Source: Chinchilla lanigera
Lineage: Eukaryota; Chordata; Mammalia; Rodentia; Chinchillidae
Assembly: GCF_000276665.1 (NCBI RefSeq)
Contig: NW_004955429.1
Span: 4,325,936-4,389,935 of the forward strand
Direction of reading: 5' to 3'
DNA length: 64,000 bases
The position numbers and the translations under genes were made by a program. Under the pieces are notes generated by a model. It had not been told where the DNA came from and made no database searches. It saw nothing but the letters and a program-made list of their open reading frames with translations. Shown here one piece after another: positions 1-10,440 of this stretch. The number at the start of each line of letters is the position of its first letter. Within the stretch, counting starts at the first letter, position 1.

Positions 1-1965
1 CTCTTGCGGATAAAAAAGAAATGTTTTAAGAGCACTTTGTTTCCTGAGATTATAATATAAAGGGTACCAAAGGTTTGTAAGGAAAAGAAAGCAGTGCTTT
101 TGTTTGTCTTGTTCCAGATTAAACACTCCACCTTCTGACTCAGGGTTCTACCCACCTTCGCACTCCTAAGCTGCACCTTCTTTTGTTTTGATAGTCATTA
201 TGCTTGATTACTACTCTCAGGACTATCCCCACCTAGTTACTCAAATATTTTTCACCTAACCTTCTTTAATACCCTATTTTTGGAACATTTTACACTATTA
301 AGAAAGTGGAAACCTTTTAACATAATATCTGAGCCTGTAAACTAGGAATGCAACTAAGTTCCCATAGTAAAAAAAAAAAAAAAAAAAAGGAGGGAAAGGA
401 CAACTTAACATACATTTCTGTTTGCACATTCCTGACAGGACGTTATTATCTGCTTTGACAAAGCCTTTCAGCAGTGCAGGGGACAATGAATCTTAATGAT
501 GCTACGAGTGAGCCCTTGCCTAGCGCTCCTGATCTGGGTTTCCGGCGTGTGGTGATGGCATGTCACGGATGCATGGACGTAGTCAACTGTGTTTAATACT
601 TGGAATTTTAATTAGAAAAGACAATGGCAGAAAGGCCCTGGTTCCTGCGCTGTGTCCTTTTATTCGTGTGGGACATGAGCAAATGGTGGAATCAAGACAG
701 GGAATGTTTTCAGTGCTCGAGACTAAGCGCATATATATATTTTTCCTCCTATTTGCATTAAAGGACAAGACACAGCTGAGCCCTGTCCAAAACATGAACA
801 CAGGCTTCAAATTATTTCATGAAGTGTCCTTACAAGACTGAGCACACAATCTGAGGTGTTGCAGGAAATAAGCATACTTACCTAAGTTTTCCAAATAGCA
901 CTTTTTTATCACCGTTGTATGAGACATTTTCTAATTTATGGGGATTTTAATTGAAACTAAACTTGAGTGTCAATAGAGTTGGCTTTTTTTTCTCACTTCC
1001 TAAATCAGACAAATGCAAAGTAAATAACTACTGGTAAGCAATCTTTGTTTGATTTTAAACTGTGCATGGTGTATTACTGTGAGGCTGTGCCATCCTTTAA
1101 TTAAAAAACCAGAAATATTGTTTCATAACTGCTTACTGTTTTTCTTCTACTTTCATATTTTTAATACACCTGCAGTCATTACAATGTTCAGGAGCCACTA
1201 GTTTAAGTAAATAAGGGTATATGCCTGTTCTGTACCTTTACTTGTGCTAAATCCAGTGTATGTAGTAATATAAGTAAACAATTAAGCTAGGCTATATCTG
1301 CTGCTCTCATGTCCCTCCCCCTTAACCTTGTTGTTAAGAACAAGGAATTTTAGTTGTAAGGAAGATTTTTCTATTTATCTTTGGTCTGATCAGAAAAGAA
1401 AATAAGCCACACCCATGTATCTCAAGGGGGAAAATCAGCAAAGGGAATCCCTTCTAGCTTTGTTCTACAACATAATACCCTATTTACAGAATTAATAATT
1501 ATACATAACTAGCTAACTGCTTGAGATAACAAAATTAATCATCCAAATATAATTTTTTGCAATGCCACGTTTATATCAGAAGACCTACAGAAAACCAAGC
1601 ACACATTTTATTTTAAATTCAAGTCATCCTTAAAGTATATTTTCTTGAATTTTAGTAAACATCTGTAACATTTTTGAGGATAGTTTATTCAGATTAGGAA
1701 GGAAACTGATCTACTTCACAAGATTTTGGGGACTTGTATAGTTAAGGCTGAAAAAGAAAAACGTTAAATACATGAGAAGTTGAATCATTCCTGCAATTTT
1801 TTCTCTATTAGACAATATTTTGACAGTGATCTAAGAAGTCATCTTGGGAAAAACAGTATTGTCTTTTCTCTTGCAAAACCTTAGTCTAATACTAAAATTA
1901 TAAAAGTTTATTACCTAATTAACAACAAATCTGTTTATTTAGTGTTCTAAGGTGATTAGCAGGGA
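1..1965. other. Unique AT-rich DNA, no gene recognised
   Basis: No repeat family, exon or RNA gene could be recognised here. A run of about 20 A lies at 369-388. Open frames are short, and two overlapping ones on opposite strands at about 560-840 look like chance. It could be deep intergenic or intronic DNA. Confidence 0.5.
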
Positions 1966-2010
1966 GTGTGTGTGTCTGTGTGTGTCTGTGTGTGTGTGTG
2001 TGTGTGTGTG
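1966..2010. repeat. (TG)n microsatellite with TC interruptions
   Basis: Alternating TG broken twice by 'tc', with about 14 uninterrupted TG units at the right end. It accounts for the His-Thr repeat frame on the minus strand. Confidence 0.95.
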
Positions 2011-3580
2011 AGACAAAGAGACAGAATTGGGAAATGTGGTTTCAGTTATTATCATTAGTAGTACATCGGGATTTTCCAAATAAGTGAAACCCTCATTGGA
2101 AATTGGCCCTTTCTTCCTTGAACTAGGATCTACCATAGGTTGATGTATCCACAACGTGAACATCAAATAGCAAAATCCCAATGGGGATCTTGGGCATTCT
2201 TTGGCTATCTTTGAACACAACATGGTTTGCTGTGTGTCAGCTCTTTTGAGACTACAAAAAACAGCATTTCAGATCAAGTCAGGCATTTGCTCAGCCTCTT
2301 GAGGGATAAACATGTGATTTCCCACTGGAGAAAGAAAGTAATTTATCCTACTTCCGGAGACCTGATATGTGGAAATATTTCCTCCCTTTTGTCATAGAAG
2401 TAGTCCATTTTAGGAAACTGACACCCTAAGCCACACTCCACCCAGTTGTCTGGCTAATCCGGGTAAACAGCGTTTGAGAGTTTGACTTACTTTGCTGTCA
2501 TGAAGCTCCTTTGGATCCCTAGATGACACTGGAGGACTTGTGGGAAGGCTGGTTCCGGGGAGAGAGGGAGGGGACTGCATGCCCTGCTGCGGAAGGTCTA
2601 AAGAGATAAGAAGCTGGTGTTCGTGGGGAGGGCTGCATGGTTCCATGGCCTAGTCAGACCCTGTCATTGCTGTGGGCCGCTACAGAGGAGATGACAAAGA
2701 CTTCAGTCCACAGAGCTGTCTGCTTGGTGGCCTTTATACTGCAGGGCGGAGCTGACAGCCCTTCTCTACATTCACTGAGTAATGTGGCAACGCTTAGGGG
2801 CAGGAAAGGGCGGGACAGCAGATCCCTGGTAAGGTTCCCAGGGCTCTGAAGTCTAGGGAGAACATGGGGCTGGAAAGAGCATCCATACCCCAGGGTTTAA
2901 CAGGCTTCGTACACTCACAAGGACCCCAGAGCACCACGTAAGATGTAGTGGATCGAGACCTGGGACAAAGCTCAGAGCAGCGCAGAAGCACGGCTGCTGT
3001 GTGTGCTCTGCTGGTGCCCTGCATGAGGCCGCCAGATGCGGGCGGGCACCCGTGCCCTGCCGCAGACCTTGCCCGAGAACATCAGCGCCTTGGAGACATT
3101 TCTTTTCTCTTTTCCTTTTTTTAAAGGGTGTCTTTTTCTCATCTACTCAGAATAGAAGGAGGATTTCTTTTTCTGTTTCACTGGTTGATATTTGCAATTT
3201 CCCAGCCAGGAATGGGTGCCTTTTTTCTGCCAGAACAGATTTGCCTTAGAAATAGCTAGAGGAGAACACGAGGACAGGGTGGGGTGCTGAAATCCAACAT
3301 TTTCCAAGTGGGAGAAATCAGCCTGCACTAATGTTCCTGTGACCTCATTTATGACCAGAGTAACGGGTGCTGAGCAGTGACTCAGCTTCGAGGATGGAAG
3401 ATGAGTGTAGACTGCCGGCCGCTCAAGCGGCCTGCCGAGGAGGAAGCAGCTAAGCACTGCTAGACAGCTTTTCAAAAGAGGGCAGCAGGGCTGCGGCAGA
3501 GCTCCCTGGTAGAGGGATGTATGAGATGCAGCCCATAGGCACACACCCTTCATGAATTCCAAGAGAAGAAAGGTTTCTTG
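2011..3580. other. Repeat-poor stretch, no gene recognised
   Basis: Relatively GC-rich compared with its surroundings and without an identifiable transposon. It contains a TGACTCAGC (AP-1/MARE-type) site at 3378-3386 and a 16-bp palindrome at 3417-3432. Several frames of 70-139 codons exist on both strands, but none shows a domain, codon bias or a recognised protein. Confidence 0.45.
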
Positions 3581-3627
3581 GGGTCATGCCAGCAGGTCCT
3601 GAGTTCAGTGCCCAGCACCTTAAAAAG
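3581..3627 (+). repeat. ID-type SINE fragment
   Basis: The right half of an ID unit is visible: 'aggtcctgagttcagtgccc' followed by 'agcacc' and an A-rich end. The left half (A box) is missing. Old, truncated copy. Confidence 0.6.
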
Positions 3628-3888
3628 GAGGGCACTTGTGCCTTTCTGTTTATTGGAGAGAAGAACAAAAAACAAAAACAAAAACGCATTTATTATTGAT
3701 TGCTTTGACAATCAATAACTGACAATCATTATGTATTACTTGTCATAATTCAAGGGTGTTTCTGCTCTGTGATAGCTGGTGCTTCAGCTGAGAGAGTCAG
3801 AGGCTGAGGGCTTCAACCCTACTCTAGTTACTCCAACTGGGGCTATGGGGCCACTCCACTCCCCCAACCTGCCCAACGCCCAAGGCCA

Positions 3889-3890
<2 letters not shown>

Positions 3891-3932
<42 letters not shown>
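3891..3932. repeat. (AC)21 microsatellite
   Basis: A perfect run of about 21 AC units. It generates the Thr-His and Cys-Val repeat frames on the two strands, so those frames are not genes. Confidence 0.97.
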
Positions 3933-3938
<6 letters not shown>

Positions 3939-4241
3939 CCTACAAACCACACTTCCCAGAGGCAAAGATAAAAAGCAAAGACCCCCTGGGCCCACCTTAG
4001 AAGATTTTGAAATCCCAAACTGAGTACCAGACCTACTGGCGTGACCCAAAGTAACCTTTCTTCACTTGGAATTCATTAAAGATGTGTGCATATGGGTTGC
4101 ACCTCAGACATCCCATTATAACAGAGTGGATTATGGGAAAGGTCATGTGCAGTAGACACAACTGACAGGACTCAGTACTCTATCGATCTCATTGTCAGTC
4201 ATGCTCTGGAAGCCCCAGTGAGAGGCATCTTAGACCCCACA
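3933..4241. other. Unassigned sequence
   Basis: Nothing recognisable as exon or repeat between the CA array and the SINE to the right. Confidence 0.4.
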
Positions 4242-4255
4242 CAACATTTTTAATT

Positions 4256-4407
4256 TATTTTCATTTCTGAGAGAAGGTTTTACTATGTAATTTAGGCTAT
4301 CCTTGAACTCACTATGTAGCCCACCTAGGCTGCCCTTGAACTTGTGGCAATCCTCCTGTCTCAGCCTCCTGAGTGCTGGGATTATAGGCATGCACCACCA
4401 CACCTGG
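4256..4407 (-). repeat. B1-type SINE with perfect 14-bp target duplication
   Basis: A reverse-orientation 7SL-derived unit with 'cctcagcctcctgagtgctg' and 'ggcatgcaccacca'. It is flanked by the direct repeat caacatttttaatt at 4242-4255 and 4408-4421, so both insertion boundaries are fixed. The identical duplication indicates a fairly recent insertion. Confidence 0.92.
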
Positions 4408-4421
4408 CAACATTTTTAATT

Positions 4422-6120
4422 CTTAAGTTCAAAGTATTCAGTATTCATACCATTTTCCTTTCCACCAGCACGAGCCTGCTTACTCTGTGCATACCTTTGC
4501 CTGATTAAAACTTTACTGCTTTTTCCTTACCATTGTGTGCCATATCCGATTCTTTGTTCATCACGTACAAGAACCTGGGAAACCATCCAAGAGGAACCCG
4601 TCACCCATGGTAATAACCCTCTAAAGCTAAATTGTTCAAGGGGGCAACTGTTAGACAGACACATATGGTTATTTAAATTAACATTAAATAAAATTGAAAC
4701 TTCACCTTCTCATTCACACTAGGTGTATTATAATTATAACCTCCTGGTGGTGTGTTGCCATATTGGATAGGGTAGACTCAGGCCATTTTCATGATTAGAT
4801 GGCATTCTGTGGATAGCTCTGATGGGAAGGCTTGTTTGTGCCCACATCCAGGTTGATATTGGCTGCCAGCAAGAGTCTTAGTAGAACCTGTCAGTTGGAC
4901 TCTTCGTATGGACTCACTACATGGTCTAGACTTCCTCACTTCATGGTGGTTAGATGGGTTCCAAAGGCACATAGAAAGAGAGGAGAAGGTGTACCACATT
5001 GCCTCTGACATGGCGGGCCCATATCTACTGCACTTTGTTAGTTAAAGCAGGTATAAGGAAAGAGAACATAGACTTACTTCCACCATTTTATGGAAGAATA
5101 GCAACCTCATCTCATAAGAAAATCAAGAGTGATGAGATAAATTTTGTGGCCATCTTCAGAAAATACAGTCACCTACAGAGATGTTATGTGCCCTGCTCAT
5201 TTCCTATTAAAATGGGTGAAGGAGATGATTACTTAGTGAACATGATGTATGATTGAAAACATACTTGCTTATGTAGATTGTTAAGCATTAGAAAATATAA
5301 AAGAAAGGAAGAAAAAAAAGAATTAGAGAACTATCTAAACTTAGGTAAGAAAATATAAGACAACAAGAATACCAGACAGTATGCATACTTTGATTAGAAA
5401 GACAAATAAATATTTACCTACTGATAATATTTGTAATAAATTATAAAGACTTTGAAAAAAGTTTTATTTCTATTAAGCTGCTTAAGTTTGCAGGATAAAA
5501 AATATGGTAAAGTAATTTTTGCTTGCCAAGAATTCTATAAATATGAATTCATACTGAAATTGTAAAAATAGTTCTATTTTTATATGAAGAGATTATACAA
5601 GTTTGACCAAGAAACTAATCCAGTATAGGGTTCCTTAAAAAACTACAATAACTAGTTGTACTATATATATGACTACATTATTAAGATTATATTATAAACA
5701 CTTCATAAAAACAGTAATCAACAAATCAATTAATTAAAATTTTTGCAATAACAGCTCACTGGCTAACACAGTTTTATAATAAAACTGCTCTAAATTATCT
5801 AATCTCCTAAGACTGAGGGATAGTTGGAAGAAAAAAGAAATAGATGTAATTGGTCTTATCTTTATTTTAACAAGGCTTTTTGTTCTACATCTGAAGAATA
5901 TTCATCAATAGCTGAGAAAATGACTCACACTGCTCAGGTCTTGAGTGACTGCACAAATCCATTGACAACTGAGATTGTCATGAGTATAAGACAATACACT
6001 GCAGATAATTCAAGCCGAGGCCCTTGGGCTGGTTGACATTTTATGAGCAGTTTTACCACAGCCACTAGGTACCATGCACATATAAAAACCTTCAAAAAAA
6101 AAAGCCTTCAAGTATCTCTT
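4422..6120. other. AT-rich DNA without recognised features
   Basis: No gene or clear repeat is seen. The part from about 5280 to 5760 is strongly AT-rich and could be a very old L1 or DNA-transposon remnant, but I cannot align it to any family from memory. The frames at 4999-5256 and 5824-6036 have no recognisable domain. Confidence 0.4.
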
Positions 6121-6126
6121 AATTTA

Positions 6127-6303
6127 AATTTTTTTGTTTTTGTTTTTGTTTTTGTTTTTTTTTTTTGAGACAGAGTCTCACTACATAGTTCAGGCTGGCC
6201 TTGCACTCACTATGTAGCCCAGCCTGGTCTTGAACTCATGGCAATTGTTCTGCCTAAGCCTCCAGAGTGCTGGGATTTCAGGCATGTGCCATCATGCCCG
6301 GCA
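6127..6303 (-). repeat. B1-type SINE with (TTTTTG)n tail
   Basis: The reverse-orientation unit contains 'gagacagagtctcactacat' and ends 'catcatgcccggc'. Its poly-T side is a run of TTTTTG units. Imperfect direct repeats (taatttaaat / taatttaata) flank it. Confidence 0.88.
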
Positions 6304-6329
6304 TAATTTAATACTCAGCACAGAATGCT

Positions 6330-6465
6330 GAGGTAGGATTTGGCCTCTCCATTTTAGAGATAAATGCACATCAGAAAAACTGAGTCACTTATCCAAGGTC
6401 ACATGCATTGTTCAGAACCAGAAATTGAACCAGTGCTGTTGGACTGCTGAGTCAGTACTCACACA
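6330..6465 (+). repeat. MIR SINE fragment
   Basis: It shows the MIR pattern of a 'ccattttagagataaatg' core, then 'ccaaggtcacatgc', then 'ggactgctgagtc'. This is an ancient mammalian tRNA-derived SINE and diverged copy. Confidence 0.7.
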
Positions 6466-7003
6466 GGACTAAAGTCCAAACATACTGCAGAAAGTGTGCA
6501 CAGACTCGTACTGACAATCAGGTGAAGATAAGAAGGGATGGTGTGGTGCAATAGGATACATATTTGGCCTTTGTCCCCATTTCTTGATACAGCTCTTAAA
6601 ATTCTTGGAATTTCCTGCATGATAGGAGTGTCTTTTGTTACTCATGAAGTGCTCCTATGCTAATGAAGTGACAAGTGACTTGGGTGGGACATAGGATACC
6701 CTTAGAGTGGAGTTGGCCACCAGAAATACCTAGTGATTAGAACGCTGGAGCTCTGGCTCTGGAGAGGTGGAGCGGGGGCGCACACTAAACTTTATAGGAA
6801 CTCCTGCACGAGGAGATTCAGTTTCCGGTTTGGCAGACACAGTGCCACGGGGAGGCACACCTTCATCTGCACTTTTACAGTCTACAGTAAAGATAAGTAA
6901 AATGCTTTCCTGGGGTCCATAAATAGTTCTGCCAAATTGTGGAACACTGGAACTCCTGTCTGGGTTAGTGATTTATCAGTCTCATTTAAACACCTCATTT
7001 GAG
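6466..7003 (+). other. Possible ancient ERVL-type LTR, uncertain
   Basis: From about 6570 the text ('gggagtgtcttttgt'-like phrases, a 'ggtggagcgggggcgc' core and a late 'ccataaatag') resembles a remembered mammalian LTR pattern. No LTR ends or target duplication can be fixed. It may equally be unique sequence. Confidence 0.3.
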
Positions 7004-7146
7004 GTCGCACATGCATGTAATCCCAGCACTCGGGAAGGCTGAGGCAGGAGGATCACTGAGAGTCTGAGACCAGTCTGGGTTACAAAGTGAGCTCATGTCC
7101 AGCCTGAACTGCTTAGGGAGACCTTGGCTCAAAAACACAAAATAAG
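7004..7146 (+). repeat. B1-type SINE
   Basis: Forward unit with 'gtaatcccagcactcgggaa' and the doubled 'ccagtctgggttacaaag' / 'ccagcctgaactgc' block, ending in an A-rich tail. Flanking 'cctcatttg' occurs on both sides (from about 6990 and 7165), consistent with a target duplication. Confidence 0.9.
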
Positions 7147-7189
7147 TAAATCAAAAAAGTAAAAGCCTCATTTGTAAGGCATGAAGAAC

Positions 7190-7593
7190 ACTCAGCTCAA
7201 TTCTGTGTGTCAAAAACAGACTTTAAACATAAACTACAGAAAAGTTAGAGATGAAAAAGACATACCACGCAGATACTAGTCAAGAGAAGGCTATAGTGAT
7301 TGTATCAGTATCACACAAAGTAGACTTCTGAGTGGAGAATATTAACAGTGATAAAGACATGGTGATAAGGCAATTTATCAAGTGTGCGTAAGTCTTAAAC
7401 GTCTTGCCCATAAAAATAGTATCTCAAAACACATGAATCAAAAAAAAAAAAACGAGAACTCCAAGGAGAAACAAAGTACAATTATAGTCACTGATTTCAA
7501 CATCTTTTCAGTGACTGATAGGAGAAGTCAGACTAAAGCCAGCCAGGATAGAATAATTTGCACAATACTATAGGTCAACTCTTTTTTTCACTG
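7190..7593 (+). mobile_element. L1 ORF2 fragment, first segment
   Basis: The order of phrases matches the L1 ORF2 stretch between the endonuclease and reverse transcriptase: 'aaactacagaaaagttagag', then 'gatactagtcaagagaagg', then 'aaagtagacttctgagtgg'. All frames are broken by stops, so it is dead. The L1 continues to the right after two SINE insertions, at 7905-8254 and 8666-8880. Confidence 0.7.
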
Positions 7594-7596
7594 CTA

Positions 7597-7716
7597 TTTT
7601 TGTCTGTTTTTGAGACAGGTCTTGCCATGTACCCCAGGCTGCCTCAAACTTGGAATCCTCTTGCTTCAGCCTCCCAATCACTAACATTACAGGTGTGTAG
7701 CACTATACCCAGCCCA
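7597..7716 (-). repeat. B1-type SINE, short
   Basis: Reverse 7SL-derived monomer ('gagacaggtcttgccatgta' to 'actatacccagcc'). It lacks the internal duplication seen in most local copies, so it may be an older B1 type. It is inserted in the L1. Confidence 0.8.
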
Positions 7717-7728
7717 CCACTTGTTTTG

Positions 7729-7887
7729 CATTTTTTAAAAATCTTTTTGAGACAGGGTCTCCCTATGCAGTTCAAGCTGGCCTTGAGCTCACTTTGTAGC
7801 CCAGGCTGGTCTCGAACTCACAACAATCCTCCTGCCCCAGCCTCCCAAGTGCTGGGACTACAAGCATGCACCACCACGCCCAGCCCT
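7729..7887 (-). repeat. B1-type SINE next to an older one
   Basis: Reverse unit with the internal duplication. The direct repeat ccacttgttttg occurs at 7717-7728 and 7888-7899, so this copy landed just beside the older B1 to its left and later than the L1 host. Confidence 0.93.
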
Positions 7888-7904
7888 CCACTTGTTTTGA
7901 TCCT

Positions 7905-8254
7905 TACACCAAACACTACCAAAAATGACATAACACGCATTCTTTTAAAGGGATCATGGAATTTAACAAGATGTGCATATTTTATTATTAAAAGAAGTGT
8001 CAAAAAATTTGAAAGTTTAAGTGATACCAACTATGTTTTTTGGCCAACAGGAATAAAATTAAAAATCAGTAAAAGATCTAGCTTTGAAAAGTCACAAATT
8101 AAGAAACTAAGTCACAGTTCTAAATAAATTCTTGGTCAAATAAGAGCAAACAGAGAAGAAATTATTTTGAATCAAATGAAAATGAAACCATAACATTAAA
8201 ATTTGTAGATGCAGCTAAAATAATGCTTAGGGAATTTTTACAGAACTAACACCT
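7905..8254 (+). mobile_element. L1 ORF2 fragment, second segment
   Basis: Continues the same L1: 'ggccaacaggaataaaatta' matches the family's conserved '...aatggaataaaactag' block, and 'gatgcagctaaaataatgct' with 'tagggaatttttacag' matches the following ORF2 block. It is broken at 8255 by a MaLR LTR. Confidence 0.75.
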
Positions 8255-8660
8255 TGCCTTAATTACTTTTCTTGTTGCTAAGACAGACAGAATACCAATA
8301 CCTACAGCTCTAAGGAGGAAAGGGTTATTCTGGCTCACAGTTTGTAGAGGTTTCAGCCCACAGTTTGCTGGCTCCAAGGCAGGACCACATGGAAAGGGAG
8401 AAACAGCTCATGGGATGGTAGTGGGAAGGAGAGAGGGAAATCCAGGGAAAAGGAAGGAACAGATAAACCCTTCCAGGCCACGCCCCCAGTGACCCATCTC
8501 CTCCAACCAGGCTTCACCTCCCAACATCACCTTTAGCTATAAACTCATCAGTGGACCAATCCCCTGATAAGCATCATGCCCCCATGATCCAGTCATCTCC
8601 CAAAGTTCCACCTACCAGTGTGTGAGGCTTGGGTGACATCCAGATATATAAATCGTAGCA
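8255..8660 (-). mobile_element. Solo MaLR (ERVL-type) LTR inside L1
   Basis: On the minus strand this is a complete MST/MLT-like LTR, from tgctacgattt to ...attaaggca. Plus-strand hallmarks are 'ctaagacagacagaatacca', 'ggctcacagtttgtag' and 'catgatccagtcatctccca'. The flanking 5-mers are cacct (8250-8254) and caccc (8661-8665), a near-perfect 5-bp target duplication as expected for ERVL-type elements. No internal proviral sequence remains. Confidence 0.9.
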
Positions 8661-8665
8661 CACCC

Positions 8666-8880
8666 ACGTTAGAAACCAACAACACCTTTAAATCAGTAAC
8701 TTTGGTTTTCACCTTAAGTACTAGAAAAAGAGAAGCAAATTAACTGTAGAGTGTATAGAAGAGAGGAAATAGCATCAGAAATTAATGATCAAATCAAAAG
8801 TAATAGTGAAAAATATCAATAGATACGAAAACCTATTCATTGCAAAGACTAATACAATTGACAAAATCAGTCATACTGAA
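8666..8880 (+). mobile_element. L1 ORF2 fragment, third segment
   Basis: After the LTR the L1 resumes: 'agtactagaaaaagagaagc' followed by 'gcatcagaaattaatgatc' and 'actaatacaattgacaaaa' match the consecutive ORF2 blocks after the second segment. It ends at the purine tract. L1 identity of 9062-9300 is unclear. Confidence 0.75.
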
Positions 8881-9061
8881 TAGGAGAGAGAGAAGAAAAG
8901 AGAAGAAGAGAAGAAGAGAGAAGAGGAGAGGAGAGAAGAGAAAGAAGAGAAAGAAGAGAAGAGAAGAGAAGAGAAGAGAAGAGAAGAGAAGAGAAGAGAA
9001 GAGAAGAGAAGAGAAGAGAAGAAGAGAAGAGAAGGGAAGGAAAGGGAAGAGACAGACAGAC
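8881..9061. repeat. Purine-only (GAGAA)n tract, about 180 bp
   Basis: Almost pure A/G on the plus strand with a GAGAA/GAAGA period, including about 14 perfect pentamers near 8954-9022, followed by short GACA units. A polypurine mirror tract of this length can form triplex DNA. It produces a Lys-Arg-Glu frame and a Ser-Leu-Phe frame that are not genes. Confidence 0.95.
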
Positions 9062-9430
9062 AGAGAGACAAAGAGAAAATTATTAAATAAAAATTATAGG
9101 AGGCCATTATTTCAGACTAAACTACTACACTAGACCCCAATAGATCAGGGTAAAAAAATCAAATCACTCATGTTGAAGTTCTTTGTCAGAATTATCTGAC
9201 CTTCTAAAAAAACAGTAAAGACATTTGTAACTTGGGGTGATCAGGGTTAAATTCAAATTTCAGGAGGTGAGGGGCTCCTCCACTCTCCAGAATCAAGTTC
9301 AAGGATTTATGATCTCCAGTGGAGAGAAGCTATAACTGGTATCTATTTGATACAAGAAGGACATTTTTCTCATTTCTTGTCTGGTCAAACACTAGAACAC
9401 TAAACCACAACATTTTAAAATAAAACATGG
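9062..9430. other. Unassigned AT-rich DNA
   Basis: Possibly the decayed continuation of the L1, but no block can be matched. No gene. Confidence 0.35.
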
Positions 9431-9431
9431 G

Positions 9432-9510
9432 TCTGGGGGTATAACTCAGTGGTAGAGCACTTGCCTAGCATACGTGAAGCCCTGTGTTGGATCCCCAGCA
9501 CCATAAATAA
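9432..9510 (+). repeat. ID-type SINE
   Basis: A tRNA-Ala-derived unit with the RNA polymerase III A-box region 'taactcagtggtagagcac' and B-box region 'gttggatccccagcacc'. It ends in 'ataaataaag' rather than the 'ggtaccgg' of the younger local copies, so it is an older subfamily. Confidence 0.88.
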
Positions 9511-9514
9511 AGAA

Positions 9515-9900
9515 GATAGAGTCTCTAAAATGTGCATTGCGTGTGGTGGTACCTCGGTGCAGGAATTTAATTTGTTCTACAATTTGGGGTCTGTGTGGAA
9601 AAGATGACCATGGTCATGCTTGTTACCTGATGTAGAGTTTATAAACAAAAACACAATTTCACCAAATGCTTCTGTTTGCAAATCAAATTGTCTCTAAACA
9701 AAAGAGTTTTTGAACCAAGGTACCAGTGTACTCGAGGGAGCCGTCACAGACTATTTAGACCAATCAAAGCCCTTAAGCTATTAAAATTTTCTGATTGGGC
9801 AAATTTCAAAGGGGTTTTTCTCTCATGTTTAAAACACTCTTTTTAGTGAATTTTGCCATGTCCATGTCCACTTAATAAAGTTATCCTTGGTACTCTCAAA
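9515..9900 (+). other. Possible LTR-like segment
   Basis: It carries CCAAT-type boxes in both orientations ('accaatcaaag', 'tgattgggc') and a late AATAAA ('cttaataaagttatcc'). The ends cannot be fixed and the family is not recognised. It could be unique sequence. Confidence 0.25.
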
Positions 9901-9902
9901 AG

Positions 9903-10078
9903 TTGATGGCACCCAACTATAATCCTAACACCCTGGGAGAGTGAGGTACAAGTTCCAGCCAAGCCTGGTCACGGTAGCAATTTAGCAAGACCTTGTGTCA
10001 AAATTAAAAAGAAAAAGGAAAGAGGAGAAAAAGTTAGTGCAAAGGTCCTGGGTTTCATCCCCAGTACCAAAAAAAAAA
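9903..10078 (+). repeat. B1-dID composite SINE
   Basis: A diverged B1-like left unit ('ataatcctaacaccctggga' to 'gaccttgtgtcaaaat') is joined through an A-rich linker to an ID-like right unit ('caaaggtcctgggtttcatc' then 'cccagtacc') and poly-A. The two-part structure marks the B1-dID family of non-murid rodents. Confidence 0.8.
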
Positions 10079-10314
10079 AGCTTACTACCTCCCAAGACAT
10101 TTGTATCTTTTTATACCACCCACTATTTTTTATATCACTCATCATGTATGTAAACGTTGTTCACTTACATAGCACCTATTTTCAATATTCAGATTTATAG
10201 CTTCAGTGGTATTTTGAATACTTAAAATCTGGTTTGGCATCTACTTTACATTTTCTCATTTTGTAACATTGTTTACCACAGGAACTACAACATGTTCCAA
10301 TTAACAGACCCTCT

Positions 10315-10424
10315 AGGGGATGGGGGCTTAGCGCAGTGGTACAGCGCCTGCCCAGCAAGCGCAAGGTCGTGAGTTTGATCCCTGGTACCGGAAAAAAACA
10401 AAAAAACAAACAAGCAAACAAAAA
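10315..10424 (+). repeat. Young ID-type SINE with target duplication
   Basis: The unit has 'cagtggtacagcgcctgccc', 'caaggtcgtgagtttgatcc' and 'ctggtaccgg', with an A-rich tail containing CAAA units. Flanking repeats are aacagaccctct (10303-10314) and aacagaccttct (10425-10436), 11 of 12 matching. Confidence 0.94.
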
Positions 10425-10440
10425 AACAGACCTTCTAAAC

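Noticed and set aside
1939..2223. Frame with a Thr-His run
   Set aside because: The run comes from the TG array and the remainder shows no domain.
3143..3562. 139-codon minus-strand frame in repeat-free DNA
   Set aside because: No domain, and other frames overlap on both strands. Kept only as a low possibility.
3779..4049. Frames with Thr-His or Cys-Val runs
   Set aside because: Products of the AC array on the two strands.
7558..8127. 189-codon frame on the plus strand
   Set aside because: It runs through two reverse B1 SINEs and L1 remnants. The repeated 'LALSSLCSPGWS'-type motif is the usual B1 translation.
8840..9133. Lys/Arg/Glu-rich frame and its Ser/Leu/Phe mirror
   Set aside because: Entirely produced by the GAGAA microsatellite.
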